Assembly (NCBI RefSeq): GCF_900108035.1
Contig: NZ_FNVS01000001.1
Location: 389,797 to 453,796 of the forward strand
DNA length: 64,000 nt
Source: Parabacteroides chinchillae
GTDB taxonomy: Bacteria; Bacteroidota; Bacteroidia; Bacteroidales; Tannerellaceae
Direction: 5' to 3'
Shown: positions 27,127 through 36,355 of the stretch, piece by piece
Numbering within the stretch: the stretch's first letter is position 1
How the letters are laid out: every line of letters begins with the position of its first letter
Notes under the pieces: generated by a model
Told to the model about the DNA's origin: nothing
Seen by the model: only the letters and a program-made list of their open reading frames with translations
Database searches by the model: none
Position numbers and translations under genes: made by a program

Positions 27127-28659
27127 ATGAAAAAAGTAAAATTGAAAAGTTTATTCTTCACTACGGCAATTTTTATTGCTTCCCTCACATCATGCAGCAA
27201 CAACAATGACAATAATTCTCCGGATCCAACCCCGGAAGAAAACGAACTGGCAAACATTTTGTTGTTTAAAGCTGAAGACGGCACCATGACCCAATTAGGA
27301 AATGGAGATCAAAACTTCGAAATGCCAAAAGGCAAATACACCCTAAAAAAAGGAACTTACCACATGAAAGGATGGTGCTATATAGCAGACGGAGTAGAAT
27401 TGAACATCGAGCCGGGTACCATCATTAAAGGAGATAAAGAAACAAAAGCCGCTTTGATTGTCGAACGTGGAGGTAAATTGCTTGCGCAAGGCACGGCTGA
27501 AGCTCCCATTGTCTTTACCTCTGAACAAGCTCCAGGGTCTCGCCGTCCGGGAGACTGGGGTGGTTTGATTATTTGCGGTAAAGCCAAAAACAACGGAGTA
27601 GAAAAAACAATTGAGGGTGGTCCAAGAAGTAAATACGGAGGCGATAATGACGATGACAATTCAGGGATTATCAGTTATGTTCGTGTAGAATTTGCTGGTT
27701 ATCCTTTCGAAAAGGACCAGGAAATTAATGGTATTACATTCGGCTCTGTAGGAAGAAATACGAAGGTAGACCACCTGCAGGTTTCCTATTCAAATGACGA
27801 TTCGTATGAATGGTTCGGAGGTACAGTAAACTGCAAATATCTGGTAGCTTATCATGGTTGGGACGATGAGTTTGACACCGACAACGGGTTCTCCGGCAAA
27901 CTTCAATTTCTGCTAAGCGTGCGCCATCCAAAGATAGCTGATACTTCTTTATCTAATGGTTTCGAATCGGACAACGATGCCGATGGTTCCACCAAGACAC
28001 CGTTTACCACCTGTACATTCAGTAACGTTACCTTTGTCGGTCCGATCGGACAAGCCAACGATTTCTCAAATACATCCGACTATATCAACGCCGGAAACTT
28101 ATATCCGAACAACGGTTCTAAAATGGGGACATTCCAGGCTGCTATGCAAATCCGTCGCAATAGCAAACTAAACTGTTTCAACTCAGTAGCAATGGGCTAT
28201 CCTGTGGGGTTATTATTGGATAACCAAAAAGGTACGACACAAACATGGGCGGCAAACGGAGATTTAAAATTAAATAACCTTTACTTTGCACAAATGAACG
28301 TATTGGGGTCCGATGTAAATAAATCATGGAAAGATCAATTTTCTACAGACGGAACAAATGAAGATGCCGGCAAAATATCTTTTTCTCATACATTTTTCCT
28401 TGCACAAACCGGTAACAAATATTTTGAAAAGATTACAGAACTTGGCCTGAATCAACCGAACAGTATGTCTTCTTCACCCAACTACGGTCCAAAATCAGGA
28501 AGTCCGTTGCTTGGACATACAGGCTTGTTTAACGATTCCATGCTAAACGACCCATTCTTTGACAAAGTTGATTATATCGGAGCTTTCAAAAGTGATTCTG
28601 ACACAGACAACTGGATGAAAGGATGGACTAACTTTGATCCTCAGAACACAAAATACTAA
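27127..28659 (+). CDS. TonB-receptor-linked lipoprotein, beta-helix type
   Basis: 510 residues. Signal peptide ends at SLTSCSN with Cys about 23 as the lipidated residue, followed by an Asn/Asp-rich linker. The remainder has short repeated turns (ADGVELNIEPGTIIKGDKET; LIVERGGKLLAQGTAEAPIV; GDWGGLIICGKA), as in right-handed parallel beta-helix proteins. Relatives in Bacteroidota often follow a TonB receptor gene and are sometimes labelled multidrug transporter, a label with no support here. It probably sits on the cell surface and helps the receptor bind its ligand; that is inference. Confidence 0.7.
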   Translation: MKKVKLKSLFFTTAIFIASLTSCSNNNDNNSPDPTPEENELANILLFKAEDGTMTQLGNGDQNFEMPKGKYTLKKGTYHMKGWCYIADGVELNIEPGTIIKGDKETKAALIVERGGKLLAQGTAEAPIVFTSEQAPGSRRPGDWGGLIICGKAKNNGVEKTIEGGPRSKYGGDNDDDNSGIISYVRVEFAGYPFEKDQEINGITFGSVGRNTKVDHLQVSYSNDDSYEWFGGTVNCKYLVAYHGWDDEFDTDNGFSGKLQFLLSVRHPKIADTSLSNGFESDNDADGSTKTPFTTCTFSNVTFVGPIGQANDFSNTSDYINAGNLYPNNGSKMGTFQAAMQIRRNSKLNCFNSVAMGYPVGLLLDNQKGTTQTWAANGDLKLNNLYFAQMNVLGSDVNKSWKDQFSTDGTNEDAGKISFSHTFFLAQTGNKYFEKITELGLNQPNSMSSSPNYGPKSGSPLLGHTGLFNDSMLNDPFFDKVDYIGAFKSDSDTDNWMKGWTNFDPQNTKY

Positions 28660-28691
28660 TTTTCACTTGATTTACAAGGTGTAAATTCTAT

Positions 28692-28723
28692 GGCTACTTA
28701 TCACAGGATAGGTAGCCTTTCTC
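28692..28723 (+). terminator. Terminator after the beta-helix lipoprotein gene
   Basis: GGCTAC/GTAGCC outer stem and TATC/GATA inner stem on an ACAG loop, followed by TTTCTC. Confidence 0.7.
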
Positions 28724-28735
28724 ATATTAAATTGT

Positions 28736-28743
28736 TACATTTG
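28736..28743 (+). promoter_or_regulatory. -7 box for the DUF3843 gene
   Basis: TACATTTG, 27 bases before the ATG at 28771. Confidence 0.5.
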
Positions 28744-28770
28744 TATAGTTAATTCATAATAGTAAAATAC

Positions 28771-30039
28771 ATGAAAAACATTAAAATTTATCCAAACGAC
28801 TGGCTGCAATTGCATCCATACAAACAGTCTGGTACTACAGACCTTTACTATACAAACATAGCCAACCGAATCTACGATATTATGGAGAAGACTGGGTTGA
28901 TTTTTTCATTTGAAGATGATGAACCAAAACAAATCTGTACTAGGATGGCTGCTTATTTTGAAGATGTGATTTCACAAACAAACATATGGCGTACTTTCAT
29001 CACCACTCACAAAGAAATGTTCGGCAAATATCTGCCGTTTTATACCCCCGACGACCATTACTATGACGATGAAGTGAATCTGGAAGATATCCGTTTCCTA
29101 CTTTGGCATTATACACAACAATATCATGGCTATCGTAAAAGTACATTTGTAAATCCGGACAATGCAACAAACGAAAAAACAGGCAAGCTAATCTATCAGT
29201 TATTCTGTGATGAATGGACAACTGCACCCGAAAATGAAACACTACAGAAATTATTCAGTCCGGAAATATCCTATACCGAGCCGGGCCGTTACGAAGAATT
29301 GCTTTTCTGGTTTCATTATAATTCATATCTTTTTACCGATCACTCTTTGGAATTAACGGAGCGGGTTAAAGAGATATTACAGAAAGATCCATACCAAGAA
29401 AATATAAACAGAATAATCATACAGCAACATCAGTTTCTTGCTTATACCGATCATACGGCATTATTAGCACTCACCTCTCCGGAATGGCTCTATCGAATTC
29501 TGCCGGCAACACATCCGGATACAAATGCCTTTAAGCTAGTTGTCGAAAAAAGCACTTACAAAATGATATCGGATGAAATAAAAAGCAAGAACCTCGAAAG
29601 CTATGAGAAGTTTAAAAAAGCAGCAGACGGAAAACTACTTGTTTACTCCCAAGACCTAAATGAAATAAAAGAATTCTTAACAGAAAAAGTAGGGATTTCA
29701 TTAGATAAAGAATTTCACTTTCTTGAAAGATTAAGAGGTAAAAAACTGGCTATTTATGCTACTCCCGAAGATGGCCTTATGTTTATGGATACAAATATCG
29801 AAGCTATAAAAGATGAGAACAATCCTTTTTATGACGAAAAACTTGCCGGCGAAAAAGGACTGTCATTCTTCATTGTAGGACATTGCACTCCCTCTATGCT
29901 AAAAATTTTAGAAGAAAAAGGGATGTTAGCAGATGCCCAAACCAAAAGTACAGTCAGTGTGGAAAGAGGCAAAGCCATCATTCATGATGACTGGCAATTT
30001 ATAAACCGCTATTTCACCCGGGAATACCTCTATGAATAA
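28771..30039 (+). CDS. DUF3843 family protein
   Basis: 422 residues, cytoplasmic by its composition (no signal or membrane segment). The start KIYPNDWLQLHPY and the following YYTNIANRIYDIM are typical of DUF3843, a family confined mainly to Bacteroidales. No catalytic motif is apparent and the function is unknown. It is a single gene with its own -7 box and a strong terminator shared with the converging oxidoreductase gene. Confidence 0.75.
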   Translation: MKNIKIYPNDWLQLHPYKQSGTTDLYYTNIANRIYDIMEKTGLIFSFEDDEPKQICTRMAAYFEDVISQTNIWRTFITTHKEMFGKYLPFYTPDDHYYDDEVNLEDIRFLLWHYTQQYHGYRKSTFVNPDNATNEKTGKLIYQLFCDEWTTAPENETLQKLFSPEISYTEPGRYEELLFWFHYNSYLFTDHSLELTERVKEILQKDPYQENINRIIIQQHQFLAYTDHTALLALTSPEWLYRILPATHPDTNAFKLVVEKSTYKMISDEIKSKNLESYEKFKKAADGKLLVYSQDLNEIKEFLTEKVGISLDKEFHFLERLRGKKLAIYATPEDGLMFMDTNIEAIKDENNPFYDEKLAGEKGLSFFIVGHCTPSMLKILEEKGMLADAQTKSTVSVERGKAIIHDDWQFINRYFTREYLYE

Positions 30040-30045
30040 TATGCC

Positions 30046-30079
30046 TCAACGGTAAAGATATTATGGTCTTTACCGTTGA
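30046..30079. terminator. Bidirectional terminator
   Basis: A perfect 13-base inverted repeat, TCAACGGTAAAGA and TCTTTACCGTTGA, with an 8-base loop between two converging genes. Confidence 0.75.
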
Positions 30080-30111
30080 AACATAATTCGCTATTGACCG
30101 GATCGTCTTAT

Positions 30112-31149
30112 TTATTTTTCAATATCTGCCGGATAAACAATACCTAACTGGCGTCGTACTTCATCAATAATTTCCAAAGTGATCAACGAATTCGTATGGC
30201 TATTAATTGCAGACTCCCTGTGTCCAGAAAGTATCAGGTTGATAAACTCGGCTACTTCATAGAAATATTCATCTTTATCGGTCGTTGCACTTACATTCTC
30301 AGACTCGGGAGCAGGTCCCCTACCCGAAGCTGCCACTAAACGAGGCGCATAAGTTACATGACTGATTATATTAATCCGGTCAAGAGTTATATTTCCATCT
30401 TCTCCTTGTATCTCCGTCGGCAGAGAAGAATTAGCAATCTTTGAATATAAAACTGTAGCATTCATACCGTCATATTCAAAATTGACAGCCCCCTGGCCAT
30501 CTGCACCCGATGATAAAACAACTCCCGTTGCTTCCACCCTTTTAGGACGGCCAAATAAAACAACCATTGGATAAATAGTATAAATACCGATATCCATCAT
30601 CGCTCCATTGGAAAGCTCCGGATTGAAAGCATTCAAAACAATACCTTCTTTAAATTTGTCATAACGAGACGAATATTGGCAATAACAAGAAAAGTAACGA
30701 CGAATCACCCCTATCCGATTCAGGTTTTCGCGTACAGAAAGAAAATTCGGCGTAAGCGTAGGTTTCATCGCTTCCATCAATGTCACGTTATATTTACGGG
30801 AAGCCTCTATCATTTCTGCCGCCTCTTTAGCATTGGAAGCTAAAGGTTTTTCACATAAAACATGTTTACCATGTTTCATACATAAAATACTTTGTGAAGC
30901 ATGCAGGAAGTTTGGGGATGCAATATAAACAGCATCAATTACCGGACTTTCAGCCATTTCTTCCAAAGACGTAAACGTATATGGAATTTGATATTTAGCA
31001 GCAAATGCATCTGCTGTTTCTTGTGTTCGCGAATAAACAGCAACAAGCTCAAAACGTTCATCCTGCTGCGCACCGGCAATCACCCAGTCCGTAATAAAAT
31101 TGGTTCCTACTACACCAAAACGTATTTTCGAAATGTGTTGTTGATCCAT
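30112..31149 (-). CDS. Gfo/Idh/MocA family oxidoreductase
   Basis: 345 residues. The N-terminal Rossmann domain starts FGVVGTNFITDW, with the family motif EKPLASN at about residue 98. The C-terminal domain is the alpha/beta dimerisation and substrate domain. NAD(P)-dependent oxidation or reduction of a sugar or related compound; the substrate is unknown. It starts 6 bases after comB, so the two are cotranscribed. Confidence 0.88.
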   Translation of the reverse strand: MDQQHISKIRFGVVGTNFITDWVIAGAQQDERFELVAVYSRTQETADAFAAKYQIPYTFTSLEEMAESPVIDAVYIASPNFLHASQSILCMKHGKHVLCEKPLASNAKEAAEMIEASRKYNVTLMEAMKPTLTPNFLSVRENLNRIGVIRRYFSCYCQYSSRYDKFKEGIVLNAFNPELSNGAMMDIGIYTIYPMVVLFGRPKRVEATGVVLSSGADGQGAVNFEYDGMNATVLYSKIANSSLPTEIQGEDGNITLDRINIISHVTYAPRLVAASGRGPAPESENVSATTDKDEYFYEVAEFINLILSGHRESAINSHTNSLITLEIIDEVRRQLGIVYPADIEK

Positions 31150-31155
31150 AATATA

Positions 31156-31869
31156 TCAATGTAAAATTAAAATATTCTCTTGTACTTCAAGTTCCGGCAC
31201 ATAAGAAACACTATCCGGAATAAGACAATAAGGAACTGCATCCTCCAAATGCTTCGCAACCAAACGTGCCATATGATCCGTCTCTTTCATATATGACAGA
31301 AGGTCATCTTTATGGGCGTTCCACATATCACGTGCAATTAAAGCAGCATCACTACCCGGAACGTATTGGCCTGATTTAACCAGCAAATCAACCAAAGCTC
31401 CACCAAAAGTAGTATCCTCTATATTTATTTTATCTTGCCAGCCAGAACACAAAACAACAACATTGTGTTGGTGGAGCAAGCAATAATCAGCAACAGCCTT
31501 TAAATTTACAAATGCACCGGTTATAACCCGGTATGCATCTTTTGCTACAGTAATAGCCTTGGTTCCGTTTGTCGTAGTGAAAACAACATCATGCCCCGAT
31601 ATTTTCTCCGGAGTATAATCGAATGGAGAGTTACCAAAATCAGCAAAATCGCATTTCTTTACATTTCGTTCGGCCCCAACCAGCCAACCTTCAGCTTTAT
31701 ATGTTTGTGCCTCTTCAATAGTAGCAACCGGACGAATAGTTCGCACACCATTCCGGAAAGCGGCAGCCATTGTTGTTGTCGCCCTAAAAATATCTACCAC
31801 AACGACAACCGATTCAGGGTCGTGATAAACCTGATACAATGCAGGAGAGAAACATACATCTATCTTCAT
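31156..31869 (-). CDS. comB: ComB-like 2-phosphosulfolactate phosphatase family protein
   Basis: 237 residues. Family stretches VVVVDIFRATTTM, ERNVKKCDFADFGNSP and TTTNGTKAI are present. In methanogens ComB hydrolyses 2-phosphosulfolactate on the way to coenzyme M. The Bacteroidales do not make coenzyme M as far as is known, and no comA or comC gene is here, so the true substrate is open. It forms a two-gene unit with the oxidoreductase gene. A -7 box lies 20 bases upstream. Confidence 0.8.
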   Translation of the reverse strand: MKIDVCFSPALYQVYHDPESVVVVVDIFRATTTMAAAFRNGVRTIRPVATIEEAQTYKAEGWLVGAERNVKKCDFADFGNSPFDYTPEKISGHDVVFTTTNGTKAITVAKDAYRVITGAFVNLKAVADYCLLHQHNVVVLCSGWQDKINIEDTTFGGALVDLLVKSGQYVPGSDAALIARDMWNAHKDDLLSYMKETDHMARLVAKHLEDAVPYCLIPDSVSYVPELEVQENILILH

Positions 31870-31888
31870 ACTAGCATATTATTTCCGA

Positions 31889-31896
31889 CAAAATTA
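31889..31896 (-). promoter_or_regulatory. -7 box for comB
   Basis: Minus strand TAATTTTG (TAnnTTTG). Confidence 0.4.
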
Positions 31897-31970
31897 GTAG
31901 ATTATTTGAACTTTTTCCCGTCGTCCATGTTTAATCTATACAATTTAAAACCGTTTTAAAACTAAATCTT

Positions 31971-32561
31971 ATGAAGAGAATTGTAAGTTTCATCGTCGTT
32001 CTTGCCGTATCAATGTGCGGAATGACTCAGATTAAGGCTCAGAAATCAGTAGAAAAAGCAGCCAAAAAAGTAGAAAGAGAAGTAAAGAAACAAGAAAGAT
32101 TAGCACAAGATGCTATCATGGACGCGCAAGAGTTCAATTCGGCCGTACAAGCAATCAATAATCAATCTTTCGTATTGGAAGCAAATAGCATACAACCAAT
32201 GAACGGACCTGTATACTATGTAAACTCTAATACTAACTTTGTGTCGTTGAACAACGGGCAGGCAATGGTACAAATCGCGTCTACTATGAACCCAAACCCT
32301 GGTCCTAACGGATTAGGCGGTATCACCGTACAAGGTATGGCTTCTAATATACAGACCAAACAAGATGACAAAGGAAATGTATATCTAAGCATGAGTGTTA
32401 TGGGTACATTTATTTCTGCAACTGTGAACTTGGTTCTTATCAATGGTTCAAATAATGCAACCGTTACTGTAGACCCGAATTTCTCAGGTAGAAATCTGAC
32501 AATGACAGGTACATTACTACCATACTCTGACTCAAATATTTTCCAGGGAACAACTTATTAA
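31971..32561 (+). CDS. DUF4251 family secreted protein
   Basis: 196 residues. A signal peptide (MKRIVSFIVVLAVSMCGMTQ) is followed by a Lys/Glu-rich helix (residues about 25-50) and a beta-rich domain that fits DUF4251. It should be periplasmic or secreted. The function is not known. It is a single gene that ends before a strong terminator. Confidence 0.75.
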   Translation: MKRIVSFIVVLAVSMCGMTQIKAQKSVEKAAKKVEREVKKQERLAQDAIMDAQEFNSAVQAINNQSFVLEANSIQPMNGPVYYVNSNTNFVSLNNGQAMVQIASTMNPNPGPNGLGGITVQGMASNIQTKQDDKGNVYLSMSVMGTFISATVNLVLINGSNNATVTVDPNFSGRNLTMTGTLLPYSDSNIFQGTTY

Positions 32562-32588
32562 CATGTCCAACTTTTCTATAATAAGGAT

Positions 32589-32624
32589 GGCGGTGCTCCG
32601 TGAGGAGCATCGCCTTTCGCTTTT
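32589..32624 (+). terminator. Terminator after the DUF4251 gene
   Basis: GGCGGTGCTCC and GGAGCATCGCC form an 11-base stem (one G-T pair) on a GTGA loop, followed by a T-rich tail. Confidence 0.85.
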
Positions 32625-32663
32625 ATTCAGGTTTCAAGACTTCTTTGTTATCAGTAAATCATA

Positions 32664-32671
32664 TATATTTG
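32664..32671 (+). promoter_or_regulatory. -7 box for the GH10-like gene
   Basis: TATATTTG, 27 bases before the ATG at 32699. This supports the shorter start with signal peptide. A TTTG lies 16 bases upstream, a little close for a -33 element. Confidence 0.5.
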
Positions 32672-32698
32672 TACTTCAAACCACAAATATCAAACAAT

Positions 32699-33886
32699 AT
32701 GAACCGCACATTATTTACATTGGTTTTAATAGTAAATCTGCTCTTTTCGTTCAGCGTGCAAAGCAAAGCTGCAGAAGAAGGCATCCGGGGTGTATGGATA
32801 CCCGCACCCAGATTCACATCCGTATTACATACTTATCAAGGTGTAAAAGATTTTGTCCAGTCAATGGATGAATTAAATATGAACTCTGTTTTTCTCGTTT
32901 CTTATGCCGAAACCAAAACGGTTTTTAAAAGCAAAGTCCTTACGAATTACAGTACTTATAAAACTCCTGAAGAATGTTATCTCTTAACAGATTACATAAA
33001 AGATTACCAAAGTCCGACAAATGATCCCGTAAGAGATTTAATCGATGAAGCGCATAAATACAATATCAAAGTTTTTTTCTGGTTTGAATATGGTTTTATG
33101 GGAGAAGGACGACCTATTGGTAAAGAAAATCCTATATTGGCAAAAAACCCGCATTGGCTTGGTATTAACAACCTGCAAGAACCGGCAAACTACAACAATC
33201 ACGATTACTATTTCAATGCATATAATCCTGCCGTTCAGAATTTTATGATCGAACTAATAGAAGAGGCCATTACTCTTTACCCGGATATCGACGGAGTTCA
33301 AGGAGATGATCGTTTGCCGGCTATGCCTAGAAATTCAGGCTATGATGTTTATACAGTTTCATTATATCAAAGCCAGCACAACGGAACTCTTCCTCCAACT
33401 GATTATAACAACCAAGAATGGGTAAACTGGCGATTGGAAATACTAAACACTTTCGCACGGAAGTTGCATGCAAAAGTTAAAAATAAAAATCCGGATATTA
33501 TGGTTAGCTTCGCCCCGAATCCATACCCTTGGTGCGAAGAGAAACTAATGCAAGACTGGCCTCAATGGTGCAAAGACGGAAAATGTGATTTACTTGCCGT
33601 ACAATGCTACCGATATTCGGCAGATTCCTATCGTCTTACATTATCTGAAGTACTAAGTTACCTTGACAAAAACAATCCGAAACAATTATTCGCACCAGGT
33701 ATAATTTTAATGGAAGGTGGCAACTCCAATATGACACCGGAACTACTAGAAACCCAACTCAGGATAAACAGAGAGCTTGGTGTAGCCGGTGAAATCTTTT
33801 TTTATAATGAAGGCATCAACATACCTTCTTTCAAAAATGTATTGAAAAAAGCTTACAGTAAAAAGCTATCGTTCCCTCTCAAATAA
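32699..33886 (+). CDS. Glycoside hydrolase-like secreted protein (GHL10/DUF187)
   Basis: 395 residues from the ATG at 32699, giving a signal peptide cleaved near KAAEEG; the frame is open to 32600 but that part contains the preceding terminator and the promoter. The domain starts RGVWIPAPRFTSV and follows the TIM-barrel pattern of COG1649/DUF187 proteins (GVQGDDRLPAMP; VSFAPNPYPWCEE; AVQCYRYSADSYR). Family members act on or bind carbohydrates, including denuded peptidoglycan glycans. The actual substrate here is unknown. Confidence 0.8.
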   Translation: MNRTLFTLVLIVNLLFSFSVQSKAAEEGIRGVWIPAPRFTSVLHTYQGVKDFVQSMDELNMNSVFLVSYAETKTVFKSKVLTNYSTYKTPEECYLLTDYIKDYQSPTNDPVRDLIDEAHKYNIKVFFWFEYGFMGEGRPIGKENPILAKNPHWLGINNLQEPANYNNHDYYFNAYNPAVQNFMIELIEEAITLYPDIDGVQGDDRLPAMPRNSGYDVYTVSLYQSQHNGTLPPTDYNNQEWVNWRLEILNTFARKLHAKVKNKNPDIMVSFAPNPYPWCEEKLMQDWPQWCKDGKCDLLAVQCYRYSADSYRLTLSEVLSYLDKNNPKQLFAPGIILMEGGNSNMTPELLETQLRINRELGVAGEIFFYNEGINIPSFKNVLKKAYSKKLSFPLK

Positions 33887-33944
33887 ATAAAAAGTGCACC
33901 TGTAGGTTGAAATCAACTATTCGGGTGCACTTTTTTATTTATTA
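33881..33944. terminator. Bidirectional terminator between the GH10-like gene and gcvT
   Basis: AAAGTGCACC pairs with GGTGCACTTT, extended by A/T pairs on both sides (A-rich left, T-rich right). A second small hairpin GTTGA/TCAAC is nested inside. Confidence 0.85.
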
Positions 33945-33973
33945 CAAATATTCTGTTTTCCGACAGGCCTGCA

Positions 33974-35059
33974 CTATTTTCGGAATGGTGCCTTTACAAC
34001 CTGAGCCTTCAGATTTTTATTACGTACCTTAATAAATATCTCAGTACCAGCTTTTGCAAACTCAGGTTTCACATATCCCATACCGATACCTTTCTTCAGA
34101 ACAGGAGACATAGTACCTGAAGTTACTACACCTATTACACTGTCATTACCGTCAACAATTTCGTATCCGTGGCGGGGTATACCTTTTTCAACCAGCTCAA
34201 AGGCACACAACTTACGGGTTACGCCTTCTTTCTTCTGACGTTCTAATTCTGTACGGTTTGTAAAGTTCTTTCCGTCTACAAACTTAGTAATCCATCCTAA
34301 GCCGGCTTCGATTGGAGAGGTCGTGTCATCCAAATCGTTTCCATACAGGCAGAAGCCCATCTCCAGACGTAAAGTATCACGAGCTCCCAATCCGATAGGT
34401 TTAATACCTTCAGGTTTGCCAGCTTCAAAAATTGCATTCCAGATAGTCATAGCATCGTCCAAATAGAAATACAACTCAAAACCGCCTGCACCGGTATAAC
34501 CTGTATTGGATATAATAACATTCTTGCAACCGGCAAATTCTCCTACTAAAAATGAATAATAAGGAATAGAAGATAAATCAACCGGAGTAAGACGCTGCAA
34601 TATTTCTGTTGCCTTAGGTCCCTGAATGGCCAACTGGCCAATGCGATCCGATGAGTTCTCAAGCTCTGCTCCCACTGTGTTATGGCTTACGCACCAATCC
34701 CAATCCTTCGCTATATTTCCGGCATTTACAACTAATAAATACTTTTCCGGTTCATAATGGTAAACTAAAAGATCATCTACAATACCGCCTTTATCATTAG
34801 GGAAACAAGTATATTGGGCTTTACCAATCGGCAATACGGAAGCATCATTTGAAGTAATACCCTGAATAAAAGCCAATGCATTCGGGCCTTTTACCCAAAA
34901 TTCTCCCATGTGAGATACATCAAATACACCTGCACCCTCCACTACGGTCATGTGTTCATCAATAATACCGGTATATTCAATCGGCATGTTGTAACCGGCA
35001 AATTCATGCATTTTTGCTCCGAGTGCAATATGCACGTCGGTAAACGGAGTTGTTTTCAT
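33974..35059 (-). CDS. gcvT: Aminomethyltransferase (glycine cleavage T protein)
   Basis: 361 residues, full length. It transfers the methylene group from the H-protein-bound aminomethyl to tetrahydrofolate. Seen: [42 protein letters not shown] and [18 protein letters not shown]. The other glycine cleavage genes (gcvH, gcvP) are not in the window. It lies 13 bases after pepT and is the last gene of the purF-like, pepT, gcvT set. Confidence 0.95.
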   Translation of the reverse strand: MKTTPFTDVHIALGAKMHEFAGYNMPIEYTGIIDEHMTVVEGAGVFDVSHMGEFWVKGPNALAFIQGITSNDASVLPIGKAQYTCFPNDKGGIVDDLLVYHYEPEKYLLVVNAGNIAKDWDWCVSHNTVGAELENSSDRIGQLAIQGPKATEILQRLTPVDLSSIPYYSFLVGEFAGCKNVIISNTGYTGAGGFELYFYLDDAMTIWNAIFEAGKPEGIKPIGLGARDTLRLEMGFCLYGNDLDDTTSPIEAGLGWITKFVDGKNFTNRTELERQKKEGVTRKLCAFELVEKGIPRHGYEIVDGNDSVIGVVTSGTMSPVLKKGIGMGYVKPEFAKAGTEIFIKVRNKNLKAQVVKAPFRK

Positions 35060-35072
35060 GTTATTTTCGTGT

Positions 35073-36293
35073 TTAAGATTTTTGAGCTGTAAGCTCTGCT
35101 ATTTTAATTATAGTTTGCATACTTTTTTCTAAAGACTGAACTGGCAGGAACTCATAACGTCCATGAAAATTAAGACCTCCTGCAAAGATATTCGGGCATG
35201 GCAATCCCATAAATGATAAACGGGCACCATCCGTACCTCCGCGAATAGGCTTAACAAGTGGAGTAACACCTACAGCCTCCATCGCTTCAAAAGCCAAATC
35301 GACAATAAATTTCTTAGGTTCAACTACCTCACGCATATTATAATATTGATCGCGAAGTTCCAGAGTTGTACTACCCGGATGCATTTCGTTCATACGTTTA
35401 ACCAACATACGTAATTGTTCTTTCTTTTGTTCAAACAAAGAACGTGTATGATCGCGGACGATATAAGATAGCGTAGCACTCTCCACTGTGCCATTCATCC
35501 CTGTAAGATGGAAAAAACCTTCATAGGCTGTTGTGTGTTCAGGGCGTTGAGATACAGGTAACCAGGAAGCAAACTCGGTTGCCAATAAACATGCATTCAG
35601 CATCTTATCCTTAGCATATCCGGGATGAACATTCAATCCTTTAAAAGTCACCTTAGCTCCCGCTGCATTGAAATTTTCGTATTCCAATTCTCCAATCTGA
35701 CCGCCATCAATAGTATAAGCCCATTCACAATCAAACTTTTTCACATCAAAATGATCCGCTCCCTGACCGATCTCCTCATCAGGAGTAAAGGCTATACGAA
35801 TCCTTCCATGTTTAATTTCAGGATGGTCTTTCAAATATTTTACAGCAGATATTATAGCAGCAACACCTGCTTTATCGTCTGCGCCTAGCAATGTTTTACC
35901 ATTGGTTACAATAATATCCTGCCCTTTATAATCGTTCAGTTCCGGGAACATGGATGATGATAAAACAATATTTTCTTCAGCACACAACACAATATCCCCA
36001 CCTTTATAAGTAACAATACGCGGTTGCACATCTTTGCCCGACATATCCGGGCTAGTATCTAAGTGTGCAACAAAACCAATGGTAGGAATATCCGCCGTTG
36101 TATTAGCAGGAAGTGTAGCCATCAGATAACTTTTATCATCCAATGTTATATCCTCCAACCCTATTTCTTTCAGTTCTTTTACTAATTCCTGGGCAAACAC
36201 AAGTTGTCCGGGTGTACTAGGAGTATTCCCCGTCTCTTCATCCGATTGTGTATCGAACGTAACGTATTTTAAAAATCTGTCTATCAAATTCAT
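35073..36293 (-). CDS. pepT: Peptidase T (tripeptide aminopeptidase, M20 family)
   Basis: 406 residues. Cytoplasmic zinc aminopeptidase that removes the N-terminal residue from tripeptides. Metal-site motifs are complete: [31 protein letters not shown] and the late [12 protein letters not shown]. It lies 62 bases after the PurF-like gene, with a candidate -7 box in that gap. Confidence 0.95.
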   Translation of the reverse strand: MNLIDRFLKYVTFDTQSDEETGNTPSTPGQLVFAQELVKELKEIGLEDITLDDKSYLMATLPANTTADIPTIGFVAHLDTSPDMSGKDVQPRIVTYKGGDIVLCAEENIVLSSSMFPELNDYKGQDIIVTNGKTLLGADDKAGVAAIISAVKYLKDHPEIKHGRIRIAFTPDEEIGQGADHFDVKKFDCEWAYTIDGGQIGELEYENFNAAGAKVTFKGLNVHPGYAKDKMLNACLLATEFASWLPVSQRPEHTTAYEGFFHLTGMNGTVESATLSYIVRDHTRSLFEQKKEQLRMLVKRMNEMHPGSTTLELRDQYYNMREVVEPKKFIVDLAFEAMEAVGVTPLVKPIRGGTDGARLSFMGLPCPNIFAGGLNFHGRYEFLPVQSLEKSMQTIIKIAELTAQKS

Positions 36294-36337
36294 GATTTAC
36301 CTCTTTTAGTTCTTTATATTAATGCTATAAAGATAGA

Positions 36338-36345
36338 CAAAATTA
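36338..36345 (-). promoter_or_regulatory. -7 box upstream of pepT
   Basis: Minus strand TAATTTTG, in the gap after the PurF-like gene. It suggests an internal promoter for pepT-gcvT. Confidence 0.4.
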
Positions 36346-36355
36346 TCTGTATTCA

